NCBI RefSeq assembly: GCF_009720365.1
Contig: NZ_ML769313.1
Span: 606,591-670,590 of the forward strand
Reading direction: 5' to 3'
Length of the DNA: 64,000 bases
Origin: Catellatospora paridis
GTDB taxonomy: Bacteria; Actinomycetota; Actinomycetes; Mycobacteriales; Micromonosporaceae
The notes beneath the pieces are model-generated. The model was not told the DNA's origin and did no database searches. It saw only the letters and a list, made by a program, of their open reading frames with translations. A program made the position numbers and the translations under genes. Positions 16,915 to 25,311 of the stretch are shown piece after piece. How positions within the stretch are numbered: the stretch's first letter is position 1; every line of letters starts with the position of its first letter.

Positions 16915-16929
16915 GTGTCCGGTGGACAC
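16915..16929. promoter_or_regulatory. Candidate TetR operator B
   Basis: GTGTCC-GGT-GGACAC, a perfect 6-bp inverted repeat 25 bp centre-to-centre from operator A and just upstream of the monooxygenase ribosome site AGGGGAGG. Both repeats contain a GTGT...ACAC frame, consistent with two sites for one repressor. Confidence 0.6.
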
Positions 16930-16945
16930 AATTAGGGGAGGCGTC

Positions 16946-18142
16946 ATGCGCAGCGTGCTCATCTCGGGGGCCGGCATCGCCGGACCGGCTCTGGCGTACT
17001 GGCTGGGCCGGACGGGATACCGGCCGACGGTCGTGGAGGTCGCAGCGGCCCCGCGCCGCGGCGGCAGCGCCGTCGACTTCCGGGGCGGACACCTGGCCGT
17101 GCTGGAGCGGATGGGCGTGCTCGACGCGCTGCGCGAGGAGCAGACCGGCGGCAGCCCGATGCGCTTCGTCGACGCCGACGGCCGGCGGCTGATGGAACTG
17201 CCTGGCGACTTCGCCGGGGGAGAGGTCGAGGTGCTGCGCGGCGACCTCGCCCGGGTCCTCTACGAGCACAGCCGCCCGTACGCCGAGTACGTCTTCGGCG
17301 ACACGGTGACCGCGCTGACGCAGACGCCGGACGGTGTCGACGCGACGTTCGCCCATGGCCCAGCGCGCACATTCGACCTGGTCATCGGTGCCGACGGGGT
17401 GCGCTCCACGGTGCGCCGGCTGGCCTACGGCCCGCACGAGCGGTACGTGTCGCACCAGGGCTACCACGTGGCGAGCTGGGAGGTGCCCGGCTTCTCCGGG
17501 CTGGGCCGCGGCAGCCTGCTCTACAACGAACCCGGGCGCATGATCAGCGTCGGCGGGGACCACCGCGACCCCGACCGGGCGTACGCCTTCGCCGTCTTCG
17601 CCTCGCCGCCGATCGACTACCCACGCCGCGACCTCGACCGGCAGCGCGCGATCATCACGGCCGCGCTCGACGGCATGGGCTGGCAGGCGTCGCGGCTGCT
17701 CGCCGCCCTGCCGCAGGCTTCCGACCTGTACTTCGACGCGATCTGCCGCGTCGACGTCACGCCGTGGTCGCGCGGGCGGATCGCGCTGCTCGGCGACGCC
17801 GCGTGCGGGGCGACGATCGGCGGCATGGGCGCCGGGACCGCGATCGTCGGCGCGTACGTGCTGGCGGGCGAGCTGGCCGCCGCGGGCGACGACCACACCG
17901 TCGCGTTCGCACGGTACGAGGCGCTGCTCGGTGGCTACGCCCGGCGCGGGCAGCAGGGCGGCGAGAACACCGGCAGGTTCCTCGCACCACGCAGGGCCTG
18001 GACGGCGCGCGCCCGCAACGCCCTGCTCAACCGGCAGTACTTCATGAACCTGCTGCTGAAGTCTGCCGACGACCGCACCAACGCGCTGGACCTGCCGGAC
18101 TACCCGGCCCTGCGCACCGGGCAGCAGCACGGCACCAGGTAG
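16946..18142 (+). CDS. FAD-dependent monooxygenase (PHBH/TetX class)
   Basis: A 398-aa group A flavin hydroxylase. It has the N-terminal dinucleotide fold SGAGIAGPALAYWLG, the DG motif GADGVRSTVRR that contacts FAD and NAD(P)H, and the GD motif RIALLGDAACG. Such enzymes hydroxylate aromatic or polyketide-like substrates and include TetX-type antibiotic-inactivating members. The divergent TetR neighbour makes a detoxification or resistance role plausible. ATG 16946 is preceded by AGGGGAGG. An upstream TTG at 16907 would cross operator B and is rejected. A decayed exporter gene follows. Confidence 0.92.
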   Translation: MRSVLISGAGIAGPALAYWLGRTGYRPTVVEVAAAPRRGGSAVDFRGGHLAVLERMGVLDALREEQTGGSPMRFVDADGRRLMELPGDFAGGEVEVLRGDLARVLYEHSRPYAEYVFGDTVTALTQTPDGVDATFAHGPARTFDLVIGADGVRSTVRRLAYGPHERYVSHQGYHVASWEVPGFSGLGRGSLLYNEPGRMISVGGDHRDPDRAYAFAVFASPPIDYPRRDLDRQRAIITAALDGMGWQASRLLAALPQASDLYFDAICRVDVTPWSRGRIALLGDAACGATIGGMGAGTAIVGAYVLAGELAAAGDDHTVAFARYEALLGGYARRGQQGGENTGRFLAPRRAWTARARNALLNRQYFMNLLLKSADDRTNALDLPDYPALRTGQQHGTR

Positions 18143-18143
18143 A

Positions 18144-18300
18144 GCAGCCGGCGTCTGCGCCCTGCTGCCGGCCAGCACGACCGCGTACGCGGCGATGCGC
18201 ACGGTCGGCGGCGTCTACCTGGCGGGCGTTCGGCGCGGGCTGCCTGACCAACCTGCTCAACCCCACGGTCGGCCTCTTCTACGTGGCGCTTCCTGGCCAG
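18144..18300 (+). pseudogene. LysE-family exporter remnant
   Basis: Two pieces in different frames resemble a LysE/RhtB amino-acid exporter. The frame from 18144 reads ALLPASTTAYAAMRTVGGVYLA. A +1 shift at about 18229 then gives FGAGCLTNLLNPTVGLFYVALPGQ, the conserved NLLNPK-type motif. The roughly 40 residues that normally separate these motifs, and both ends of the gene, are missing. It is therefore a broken fragment, possibly once co-transcribed with the monooxygenase. Confidence 0.7.
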
Positions 18301-18570
18301 CGCAGCCCTGCCGATGCGGAAGTGGGGCGGCTGCCGGTGTGCTCGTGCCGCGCCCACCCGATCGTCAGCTGGACTCCATCTGAGACATGTGCGACGTAGG
18401 CGACATCGGCGACCACCCAGTCGCGGTTGTACCGGGCGAAACCTCCATGCCGACCGGACGCCGGCCCCACGGCCGTCGCCGCCAAGAAGAGGATGCCGAA
18501 GTGCCGCTCCGGAAGATCCACTACCCCGGGCGGCGCCTGCATGGCCGAAGAGGAGAAGGAGTTCGCCGCG
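18301..18570. other. Non-coding or decayed segment before hydrolase gene
   Basis: No intact gene is visible. On the minus strand, about 18330-18480 reads NRDWVVADVAYVAHVSDG, which looks more protein-like than a usual shadow frame. It may be the remains of a second gene; I cannot name the family. Confidence 0.35.
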
Positions 18571-19485
18571 ATGGACCTCACTGACCACGCCGGAGTACGG
18601 CTTACACACGGCAAGCCCAAGGTCAACGGCGTGGAGATCCACTATGCGATGGGCGGCGCCGGCGAGCCGGTGTTCTTGCTGCACGGCGTGCCGAAGACGA
18701 TGTCGTACTGGCGCCACGTCGTGCCGCTGCTGACCCCGCACCACACCGTCATCGCGGTCGACAACCGTGGCTGCGGCGGCTCCCAGCGCCCTCTGACCGG
18801 CTACGACACCGCCACGATGGCAGGTGACGTCGCCGAACTGGCCACCCACCTGGGCTTCGAGCGGTTCCGCGTCGCCGGCGAGGACTGGGGCGCGGCCATC
18901 GCCTACGCGGTCGCGGCCTTCCACCGGCCCAGGGTGCGGCAACTGGTGTTCCAGGAAACGCTCCTACCGGGGTTGCCGGCCGGCCCGGGATTGCCGGGCG
19001 GCGAACACGACCCGTCGCTGGCCGCCGACGATGGCCGCACCGGCTGGCACTTCAGCTTCTTCGGCCTGCCGCACGTTCCCGAGCTGCTGCTGGCCGGGCA
19101 GGAACGGCCGTTCTGGACGTATTACGCCAGACGCCAGATGTGGGACCCCAGTGCGCTGACCGAGGAGGACATCGACGAAATGGTGCGCTCGGCCGAGCAG
19201 CCGGGCGGCACCAGGGCCATCTTGGAGATGTTCCGTGCCCGCCAGACCGACGCCGAACAGAACCGCCCGCACTACGCCGACCCGATCAGCTGCCCTGTTC
19301 TGGCCGTCGGTGCGCAGGCCTATCTCGGGGACGCAGTATCTGAACAGCTCGTGCAAGTGGCCCGCGACGTCCGCGGCGTCGTCATCCCCGCGTCCGGTCA
19401 CAACATCGCGCTGGAGAATCCGACCGCCCTGGCTCGGGCCTACCTCGACTTCTTCGCAGGCGGCAAAGAGATCCGTTCAGAATGA
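18571..19485 (+). CDS. Alpha/beta hydrolase, epoxide-hydrolase-like
   Basis: A 304-aa alpha/beta hydrolase. The oxyanion motif is LLHGVPKTMSYW and the nucleophile elbow is VAGEDWGAAIAYA, an Asp nucleophile in G-x-D-W-G form. The catalytic His lies in PASGHNIALENP. An Asp nucleophile with DWG is typical of epoxide hydrolases and haloalkane dehalogenases; a fluoroacetate-dehalogenase-like role is the alternative. ATG 18571 is preferred because AAGGAG lies 9 nt upstream; an in-frame ATG at 18541 has no such site. The stop overlaps the next gene by 4 nt (ATGA), so the two hydrolases form an operon. Confidence 0.88.
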   Translation: MDLTDHAGVRLTHGKPKVNGVEIHYAMGGAGEPVFLLHGVPKTMSYWRHVVPLLTPHHTVIAVDNRGCGGSQRPLTGYDTATMAGDVAELATHLGFERFRVAGEDWGAAIAYAVAAFHRPRVRQLVFQETLLPGLPAGPGLPGGEHDPSLAADDGRTGWHFSFFGLPHVPELLLAGQERPFWTYYARRQMWDPSALTEEDIDEMVRSAEQPGGTRAILEMFRARQTDAEQNRPHYADPISCPVLAVGAQAYLGDAVSEQLVQVARDVRGVVIPASGHNIALENPTALARAYLDFFAGGKEIRSE

Positions 19486-20414
19486 CGGACCGGATTCGGG
19501 GCGATCCTGGTGTGGTGGGCCGCCGGAACAGGGTGGCCGCATGGCGGCAGGCACTGCCGGGTGAGAATGGAGTGGTGCTGAAGGCCTCGTCGCTGGTGCG
19601 CCCGGCGCTGATCGTGCTGCTGGTCATCGCGGTGCTGGTGACCGCGCTGTGGCTGCTGCAGCGACGGCTGATCTTCCTGCCCGACACCGGGCACCCCGGC
19701 CCGGCCGCCGAGACGATCTCGGGCGGGCGCGACGTCACCCTGCACACCACCGACGGGCTGGCGCTGACCGCCTGGCTGGTGCCACCGTCGGGCCCGAGCC
19801 GGGACATGACGGTGCTGGTCGCGGGCGGCAATGCGGGCAATCGCGGCGGCCGGGCCCCAGTCGCGCGGGCGCTGTCGGCCCGCGGGTTCACCGTGCTGCT
19901 GCTCGACTACCGCGGGTACGGCGGCAACCCGGGCAGCCCGAGCGAGGCCGGCCTCGCGCTGGACGTCCGGGCGGCGTACCGCCATCTCGTGGACGAGGCG
20001 AAGGTCCGCCCGGATCGGATAATCTACTTCGGAGAGAGCCTGGGCTGCGCCGTCGTCACCGGCCTGGCCGTCGAGCACCCGCCCGCCGGGCTGCTGCTGC
20101 GCTCGCCGTTCACGGACCTGGCCGCGACCGCCGCGGAGCACTACCCGTTCCTGCCGGTGCGCCTCATGCTGCGCGACCGGTTCCCGGTGGCCGAGCAGAT
20201 CGCCGGGATCACGGTGCCGACCGCGGTGGTGTACGGCACCGAGGACTCGATCGTGCCCGCGGAGCAGAGCCTCGCGGTCGCGAAGGCCGCGGCCGGCGCG
20301 GTCGAGATCACGCCGGTCGAGGGCGCGGATCACAACGACGCGGTGCTGTTCGAAGGGGACGCGGTGATGGCCGCGGTCGATCGGCTCGCCGACCGGATCG
20401 AGGGCGAGTCGTGA
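19482..20414 (+). CDS. Membrane-anchored alpha/beta hydrolase (BEM46/YfhR type)
   Basis: A 310-aa serine hydrolase with one N-terminal membrane helix (about 38-60, PALIVLLVIAVLVTALWLL) followed by QRRLIFLPD, typical of the BEM46/ABHD13 family. The catalytic Ser is in YFGESLGCAV, the Asp in YGTEDSIVP and the His in GADHND. The catalytic domain should face outwards. ATG 19482 overlaps the previous stop (ATGA), implying coupling. Internal GTGs at 19572/19575 could also start the protein just before the helix, so the first about 31 residues are uncertain. Confidence 0.85.
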   Translation: MTDRIRGDPGVVGRRNRVAAWRQALPGENGVVLKASSLVRPALIVLLVIAVLVTALWLLQRRLIFLPDTGHPGPAAETISGGRDVTLHTTDGLALTAWLVPPSGPSRDMTVLVAGGNAGNRGGRAPVARALSARGFTVLLLDYRGYGGNPGSPSEAGLALDVRAAYRHLVDEAKVRPDRIIYFGESLGCAVVTGLAVEHPPAGLLLRSPFTDLAATAAEHYPFLPVRLMLRDRFPVAEQIAGITVPTAVVYGTEDSIVPAEQSLAVAKAAAGAVEITPVEGADHNDAVLFEGDAVMAAVDRLADRIEGES

Positions 20415-20486
20415 GCGGCCTGCGCGGGTGCGGGATGCCTGCCTCGCAGTGTTGACGGGCCGTCGACAAGGCGGGGGAGCGGGACG

Positions 20487-20504
20487 GCGCGCTGAGGAGC
20501 GCGC
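20487..20504 (+). promoter_or_regulatory. Leader hairpin before CDF exporter
   Basis: GCGCGCT (20487-20493) and AGCGCGC (20498-20504) form a 7-bp stem with a GAGG loop, 39 bp before the CDF start. It could be a weak terminator of the hydrolase operon or a control element in the leader. Confidence 0.4.
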
Positions 20505-20543
20505 ACGATCGACTTCTGCTTTAGTGGGCGCGGGAGGCACGCC

Positions 20544-21734
20544 ATGAGTGACGAGCACCGCCACGGCCGCAGCAGCCACGCCGAGCACGACCACCCGCAC
20601 GGCCACGACGACGACCGGGCAGAGCACGATCACGGCGTGCACGACCACGACCACGGCCACGAGCACGACACGCACGACCACGGGCCGGACGGGCACGGGC
20701 ACGCTGACGCGAGCCTGTTCTCGCGGCTGAGGCACCAGGTCGGACACCTGTTCAGCCCGCATTCGCACGACACCGCCGACAAGGTGGACTCCGCGCTGGA
20801 GTCCTCCCGCGAAGGCCTGCGGGCACTGTGGATCTCGCTGGTCGTGCTCGGCATCACCGCGGTCATGCAGGCCGTCGTCGTGTACTTCTCCCACTCGGTC
20901 GCCCTGCTCGGCGACACCCTGCACAACGTCGCCGACGCGCTGACCGCGGTGCCGCTGGGCGTGGCGTTCCTGCTCGGCCGCCGCAGACCGACCCGCTCGT
21001 ACACGTACGGCTTCGGCCGGGCCGAGGACCTCGCCGGCATCTTCATCGTGCTGACGATCGCGGCCTCGGCGGCCCTGGCCGGGTACGAGGCGTTCCGCCG
21101 CCTGCTCGACCCGCAGCAGGTACGCCACCTGCCCTACGTCGCCGCCGCGGCGCTGATCGGGTTCGCGGGCAACGAGCTGGTCGCCCGATACCGCATCGTC
21201 GTCGGGCGGCGCATCGGCTCGGCGGCGCTCGTCGCGGACGGGCTGCACGCGCGCACCGACGGCTTCACCTCGCTGGCGGTGCTGTTCGGCGCGGGCGGCG
21301 CGGCGCTCGGCTGGTGGTGGGCGGACCCGGTGGTGGGCCTGCTCATCACGGTGGCGATCCTGGTGGTGCTCAAGGACGCCGCGCGGGAGGTGTACCGGCG
21401 GCTGATGGACGCGGTGGACCCGAAGCTGGTCGACGCGGTCGAGCAGACGCTGCGGGGCACCCCGGGCGTGCTCGACGTGGGCGAGGTGCGGCTGCGCTGG
21501 ATCGGGCACCGGCTGCGGGCGGAGTGCGCGGTGGCCGTCGACGCCGAGCTGACCGTGGCCCGCGCGCACGCGATCACGGTCGACGCCGAGCACCGCCTGC
21601 TGCACGCGGTGCCGAAGCTCACGGCGGCCATGGTGCACGCCGATCCGGCGGGGGCGCCCGCCGACCCGCACGCGGTGCTGAACCACCATCGCGATCCCGG
21701 AAACCAGGTTGGCGGCGTGCACGACCGGGTATAG
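20544..21734 (+). CDS. Cation diffusion facilitator (Zn/Co exporter) with His-rich N-terminus
   Basis: A 396-aa CDF transporter. The first about 65 residues hold roughly 20 His among Asp/Glu (HDHPHGHDDD, HDHDHGHEHD), a cytoplasmic metal-binding tail. Six membrane helices follow, with the transport-site motifs LLGDTLHNVADAL (HxxxD) and LVADGLHARTDGFTS. The C-terminal cytoplasmic domain (about 295-370) dimerises and senses metal. This is the CzcD/ZitB class, which exports Zn2+ or Co2+ by proton antiport. The His tail favours zinc or nickel. RBS GGGAGG precedes ATG 20544. No metalloregulator gene is adjacent. Confidence 0.93.
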   Translation: MSDEHRHGRSSHAEHDHPHGHDDDRAEHDHGVHDHDHGHEHDTHDHGPDGHGHADASLFSRLRHQVGHLFSPHSHDTADKVDSALESSREGLRALWISLVVLGITAVMQAVVVYFSHSVALLGDTLHNVADALTAVPLGVAFLLGRRRPTRSYTYGFGRAEDLAGIFIVLTIAASAALAGYEAFRRLLDPQQVRHLPYVAAAALIGFAGNELVARYRIVVGRRIGSAALVADGLHARTDGFTSLAVLFGAGGAALGWWWADPVVGLLITVAILVVLKDAAREVYRRLMDAVDPKLVDAVEQTLRGTPGVLDVGEVRLRWIGHRLRAECAVAVDAELTVARAHAITVDAEHRLLHAVPKLTAAMVHADPAGAPADPHAVLNHHRDPGNQVGGVHDRV

Positions 21735-21771
21735 CCGCTGGCGAGGCGAAGGTCGCCAGAAGGAGGCTGAC

Positions 21772-22017
21772 ATGGGTATCGGCGCGAGCTTGTTTCTGAT
21801 CGCGTTCGGTGCGATCCTCACGTTCGCCCTGGATGTGAGCATCAGCGGGCTGGACCTGGACGTGGTCGGCTGGATCCTGATGGTCGTCGGCGTGGTCGGG
21901 ATGGTCCTGACCCTCACCATCTGGAGCAGCCGCCGCCGCAGCGTGGTGACCACTGCGCCCGTCGAGCGGCAGGTCATCGAAGAAACCCGCGACCCCGTGC
22001 CCCCCGGCACGGTCTGA
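21772..22017 (+). CDS. Small two-helix membrane protein, DUF6458-like
   Basis: An 81-aa protein with two hydrophobic segments (GASLFLIAFGAILTFAL and VVGWILMVVGVVGMVLTL) and a short polar C-terminal tail. The pattern GIGxSLFLIAxGAILxFAL...GxxLxxVGWILMVVG is typical of a widespread actinobacterial family (DUF6458) of unknown function. ATG 21772 has AGGAGG at 21761-21766. It is 37 bp after the CDF gene and may share its transcript. A strong terminator follows. Confidence 0.88.
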   Translation: MGIGASLFLIAFGAILTFALDVSISGLDLDVVGWILMVVGVVGMVLTLTIWSSRRRSVVTTAPVERQVIEETRDPVPPGTV

Positions 22018-22026
22018 CCGTCTTCA

Positions 22027-22063
22027 GCGGAAGGCGGGGCCCGTGACGGGCCCCGCCTTCCGC
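22027..22063. terminator. 16-bp perfect terminator between convergent genes
   Basis: GCGGAAGGCGGGGCCC (22027-22042) pairs with 22048-22063 around a GTGAC loop. It serves both the small membrane protein and the minus-strand MBL gene. Confidence 0.9.
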
Positions 22064-22085
22064 CCTGTCCAGGTCGTGCGGCCGG

Positions 22086-22928
22086 TCAGTTCTTGACCGC
22101 CTGGGCGGCCCTCCACACCACAGCGCGGTTGAATCGGTCGGGGTAGTGCTCGATCATCACGTCGTACAGCTCCCGGGCACTGCCCACACGCTGCTGCGCT
22201 TCGTCGAAATAGCGAAGGTAGTCGCGGGTGTGCCTGATGTGGTCCGGACTGTCGGCGGCTCCTTCACGCTTGTGCCCGGCGATCACCGTCGACGGCCGCA
22301 GCGCGTCGATCGTGTCGAGGGCCGCGAGCCACGCCCCGATCCCGCCACCACCGGACTCGGCGAGGTGCAGGTGAACATCGTTGTAGACGGAGTCCCCGGC
22401 CACCACGAGCCCGATCGACGGCACGTGCAGCGCGGTCGTGCCGTCGGTGTCGGTGTGCCCGAGTTCGACCGCGATCAGGTCCGCGCCTTCGAGCTCGATG
22501 GTGTGGCCGGCCAGCGGGTCGGCGATGGGCGGCCGCTCGACGATCTGCCCGGGGAATCGTTTCCGCCAGAGCCCGTCCAGGACCTGGCCGTCGACCTGCG
22601 TCCGCATCTTGTCGAGCACGGCCGGAACGGCGACCATACGCGCCGAGGGGAAGCGTGCCAGCACGGCCGCCGCGCCGAAGAAATGGTCGCCATGGCCGTG
22701 CGTGATGTAGATCGTCGTGAGGTTCCGGCCGGCGGCGGCGACCCAGTCGGCCAGCGCCCGGCCCTCGCTCATCGTCAGCAGCGCGTCGACCAGCACCGCG
22801 TCGCGCTCGCCCTGGATCAGGGTGGCGCTGGTCGGCGACCACAACTCGGCGGTCTCGCCGGGCGCTAACCGTTCGGCCACGACCGGTTTCGGCGGGGCGA
22901 GGTAGGTCGACCAGGTGAGAGACGCCAT
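22086..22928 (-). CDS. Metallo-beta-lactamase-fold hydrolase
   Basis: A 280-aa MBL-fold enzyme with the zinc motif THGHGDHFFG (HxHxDH), a second His in ELGHTDTDGT, the bridging Asp in VVAGDSVYND and a third His in VIAGHKREG. There is no signal peptide, so it is cytoplasmic. Family members include lactonases, thioesterases and glyoxalases; the substrate is unknown. ATG 22928 follows GGAG; an N-terminal extension to 23069 reads as non-conserved. It is divergent from the DUF302 gene. Confidence 0.9.
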   Translation of the reverse strand: MASLTWSTYLAPPKPVVAERLAPGETAELWSPTSATLIQGERDAVLVDALLTMSEGRALADWVAAAGRNLTTIYITHGHGDHFFGAAAVLARFPSARMVAVPAVLDKMRTQVDGQVLDGLWRKRFPGQIVERPPIADPLAGHTIELEGADLIAVELGHTDTDGTTALHVPSIGLVVAGDSVYNDVHLHLAESGGGGIGAWLAALDTIDALRPSTVIAGHKREGAADSPDHIRHTRDYLRYFDEAQQRVGSARELYDVMIEHYPDRFNRAVVWRAAQAVKN

Positions 22929-23128
22929 TGGTGCTCCGCGGTTGAGGTCGGGGTCGGGTGCCCCGGATGCCAGTGAACCAGAGCACGGGCCGGTCCGGGC
23001 GACGTCGGCCAAAGCGCGTCGCCCGGACCCGCGAAGGTCGGCGGATTCGGGCTCGCCGCGCACGAGCACCGGGAAGACTTGACCGAGGGCCGCCGTGGGC
23101 AGGCCGGCCGAGCACCGGGGAGCGTCAG

Positions 23129-23635
23129 ATGAGCGCCAGGACGACGACGACCGTTCCGCTGGAGCGGGTCACGTTCACCTCGCAGCGTGCCTTCGACGAC
23201 GTCGTCGCAGGCATCTACCAGGGCATCGGGCGGCCGGACCTGGGCGCCTTCCTGCATGACCTGGCCGCGGCGAAGGACTTCGGGCAGTACCGGCGGATCG
23301 TCGAGGACGCGGTGGGGCCGAGCGACCTGATGCGGTTCCTGGAACTCGACGAGGGAGCCGCGCTGGCGATCAACCCGGAGATCACCGCGTTCCGCCTGGT
23401 CCGGATCATCGCGGGCAACCCGCTGACGATGAGCGAGATGTCACGGTACGTGCCGGATGCGGGCTCGTACGCCCCCGTCACGATCCTCGTCCACCAGGCG
23501 CCGGACGGGGTCCGGGTCGGTTATGACACCGTCACGAGCGCGCTGCGGCCGTACGGCGACGAGCGCGCCCTGGCCGTCGCCGCGGAACTCGACCGCAAGG
23601 TGCTCGTCCTGCTCGACGCGGCCACGACGGGCTGA
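23129..23635 (+). CDS. DUF302 domain protein
   Basis: A 168-aa soluble protein. The core (DLMRFLELDEGAAL, IAGNPLTMSEMSRYVPDAGSYAPVTILVHQ) fits DUF302, a small alpha/beta family of unknown function found in bacteria and archaea. There are no membrane segments. ATG 23129 has GGGGAG about 6 nt upstream. It is monocistronic, ended by a hairpin, and shares a 200-bp divergent region with the MBL gene in which I found no clear operator. Confidence 0.85.
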   Translation: MSARTTTTVPLERVTFTSQRAFDDVVAGIYQGIGRPDLGAFLHDLAAAKDFGQYRRIVEDAVGPSDLMRFLELDEGAALAINPEITAFRLVRIIAGNPLTMSEMSRYVPDAGSYAPVTILVHQAPDGVRVGYDTVTSALRPYGDERALAVAAELDRKVLVLLDAATTG

Positions 23636-23641
23636 ACGACA

Positions 23642-23680
23642 GGCCGAAGCCGCACCCCGATGTGGGATGCGGCTTCGGCC
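23642..23680. terminator. 13-bp terminator between DUF302 and ABC operon
   Basis: GGCCGAAGCCGCA (23642-23654) pairs exactly with 23668-23680. It is shared by the convergent DUF302 gene and ABC permease gene. Confidence 0.85.
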
Positions 23681-23695
23681 GAGGCCTGCGACCGG

Positions 23696-24439
23696 TCACT
23701 GCCAGCGGAACAGCCGGATCGCGAGGAAGCCGGTGACCACGGCGTACCCGGCAGTGACCGCCAGGTGCAGGGGCTGCGGCCAGTCGCCGTACCAGGCGGC
23801 CTGCAGGGCCTGCGACGCCGCGCCCAGCGGGGTGAAGTCGGCGACGCGCTGCGCACCCTCGGGCATCATGTCGCCCGGGGTCCACACCCCGGCGAAGAAC
23901 AGCATCGGGAAGTAGACCAGGCTGCCGATGCCCGCCGAGGCGCGGGAGTTGGGCGTCACCGCGGCGATGAACAGCGCCACCCCGATCATCGCCGCGCTGC
24001 CGAGCAGGAACGCGACCAGCAGCGCCGGCCAATTCTCGGGTCCGCGGCTGCCGAACGCGACGGCCGCGGCCACCATCATCAGGGCCGAACCGGCCAGCAG
24101 GGCCCCGATGTTCACCACGAGCTGCGCGCCGATCAGGGCGGACGGCTTGACCGGGGTGGTCGCCAGCCGCTTGAGCACGCCGCGTTCGCGATACTGCGAG
24201 AGCACGGTGAGCAGGCTGGTCATGGTGACGGTGCCGACGGCCAGGGCCAGCACGATGGGCAGGTAAAGGTTGATGGGGAGCTCGCCGCCGAAGTCGGCGG
24301 ACGGCTCGCTGAAGGCCGGGATGGCGTTGCCCATCACGACCACCAGCACCGCGGGGAAGGCCAGTGCGAAGAACACGCTCATCGGTTCGCGCACGAACAG
24401 CCGGGCCTCGCTGCCGGCCAGACGGGTCAGGGAAGACAT
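23696..24439 (-). CDS. ABC-2 type transporter permease
   Basis: A 247-aa integral membrane protein with six hydrophobic segments and the ABC-2 signature region (LTVLSQYRERGVLKRLATTPVKPSALIGAQ). It forms an exporter with the ATPase encoded 12 bp upstream. Such DrrAB-like pairs export drugs, lipids or antimicrobial peptides. GGAG lies 6 nt before ATG 24439. Confidence 0.92.
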   Translation of the reverse strand: MSSLTRLAGSEARLFVREPMSVFFALAFPAVLVVVMGNAIPAFSEPSADFGGELPINLYLPIVLALAVGTVTMTSLLTVLSQYRERGVLKRLATTPVKPSALIGAQLVVNIGALLAGSALMMVAAAVAFGSRGPENWPALLVAFLLGSAAMIGVALFIAAVTPNSRASAGIGSLVYFPMLFFAGVWTPGDMMPEGAQRVADFTPLGAASQALQAAWYGDWPQPLHLAVTAGYAVVTGFLAIRLFRWQ

Positions 24440-24451
24440 GGTCGCTCCTGT

Positions 24452-25186
24452 TCAGTTGTCGCGGCCGGAGCCGGTCAGGGCGAGGAACGCGTCCTCGAGG
24501 TTGGCGCGGTAGCCGTCGACGTCGCCGACGTTGGCGATCAGCGCGGCCGGGGTGTCGAGCGCGACGATCCTGCCGCCGTCGAGCACGGCGAGCCGGTCGC
24601 AGAGCCGCTCGGCCTCGTCCATGAAGTGCGTGACCAGCAGGACGGTCACCCCGCGGTCGCGGATCTGGCGGATCAGCTTCCACGTCTCGCGCCGCGCCCG
24701 CGGGTCCAGGCCGGTGGTGAGCTCGTCCAGGATCGCCAGGCGCGGGTTGCCGATCAGTGCCAGCGCGATCGACAGCCGCTGCTTCTGCCCGCCGGACAGC
24801 TTCGCGTACGGCATCCTGACCTGCTCGCTCAGACCGACCGCGGCGAGCAGTTCGCGCCAGTCGGCGGGGTCGGGATAGAAGGAGGCGTACAGCTGCATTG
24901 CCTCGCCGACCCGCAGCCGGTCCTGTAGCTGGCTCTCCTGCAGCTGCACCCCGATGAGCCGGCGCAGCTGCTCCCGGTCGGTGCGGCTGTCCAGGCCGAA
25001 CACGCTGATGCTGCCGGTGTCGGGGGTGCGCAGGCCGGAGATGCATTCGACCGTGGTGGTCTTGCCGGCGCCGTTCTCGCCGAGGATGCCGAAGATCTCG
25101 CCCTCGGCGACGGTGAAGGAGACGCCGTCGACGACCGTGCGGTCGCCGTACCGCTTGGTGAGCCCGTTGACTTCGATGACTGTCAT
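24452..25186 (-). CDS. ABC exporter ATPase (DrrA/CcmA type)
   Basis: A 244-aa nucleotide-binding subunit with Walker A GENGAGKTT, signature LSGGQKQR, Walker B LAILDELTTGLD and switch VTHFMDEAERL. It pairs with the permease just downstream. The start is uncertain: ATG 25186 gives the canonical N-terminus MTVIEVNGLTKRYG, while ATG 25198 adds four residues; neither has a clear ribosome site. It is divergent from a NarL-type two-component system, which probably controls it, as in many Gram-positive exporter/sensor modules. Confidence 0.92.
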   Translation of the reverse strand: MTVIEVNGLTKRYGDRTVVDGVSFTVAEGEIFGILGENGAGKTTTVECISGLRTPDTGSISVFGLDSRTDREQLRRLIGVQLQESQLQDRLRVGEAMQLYASFYPDPADWRELLAAVGLSEQVRMPYAKLSGGQKQRLSIALALIGNPRLAILDELTTGLDPRARRETWKLIRQIRDRGVTVLLVTHFMDEAERLCDRLAVLDGGRIVALDTPAALIANVGDVDGYRANLEDAFLALTGSGRDN

Positions 25187-25311
25187 GCCGACAGACATTA
25201 GGTCCGCGGCGCCAGCGCCGGTATGCGGCTGCGCACCGAGCGGGGGTGTAGGAAACCCCACCCTTTCCCGGGGCTCACACCCAGTGCCACGAGCCCGGCC
25301 GATCGGCGACG

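Noticed and set aside
19440-22010. 856-codon open frame on the minus strand
   Set aside because: It lies antisense to the BEM46-type hydrolase, CDF exporter and DUF6458 genes. Its translation is low-complexity Arg/Gly/Val without motifs, a by-product of high GC at third codon positions.
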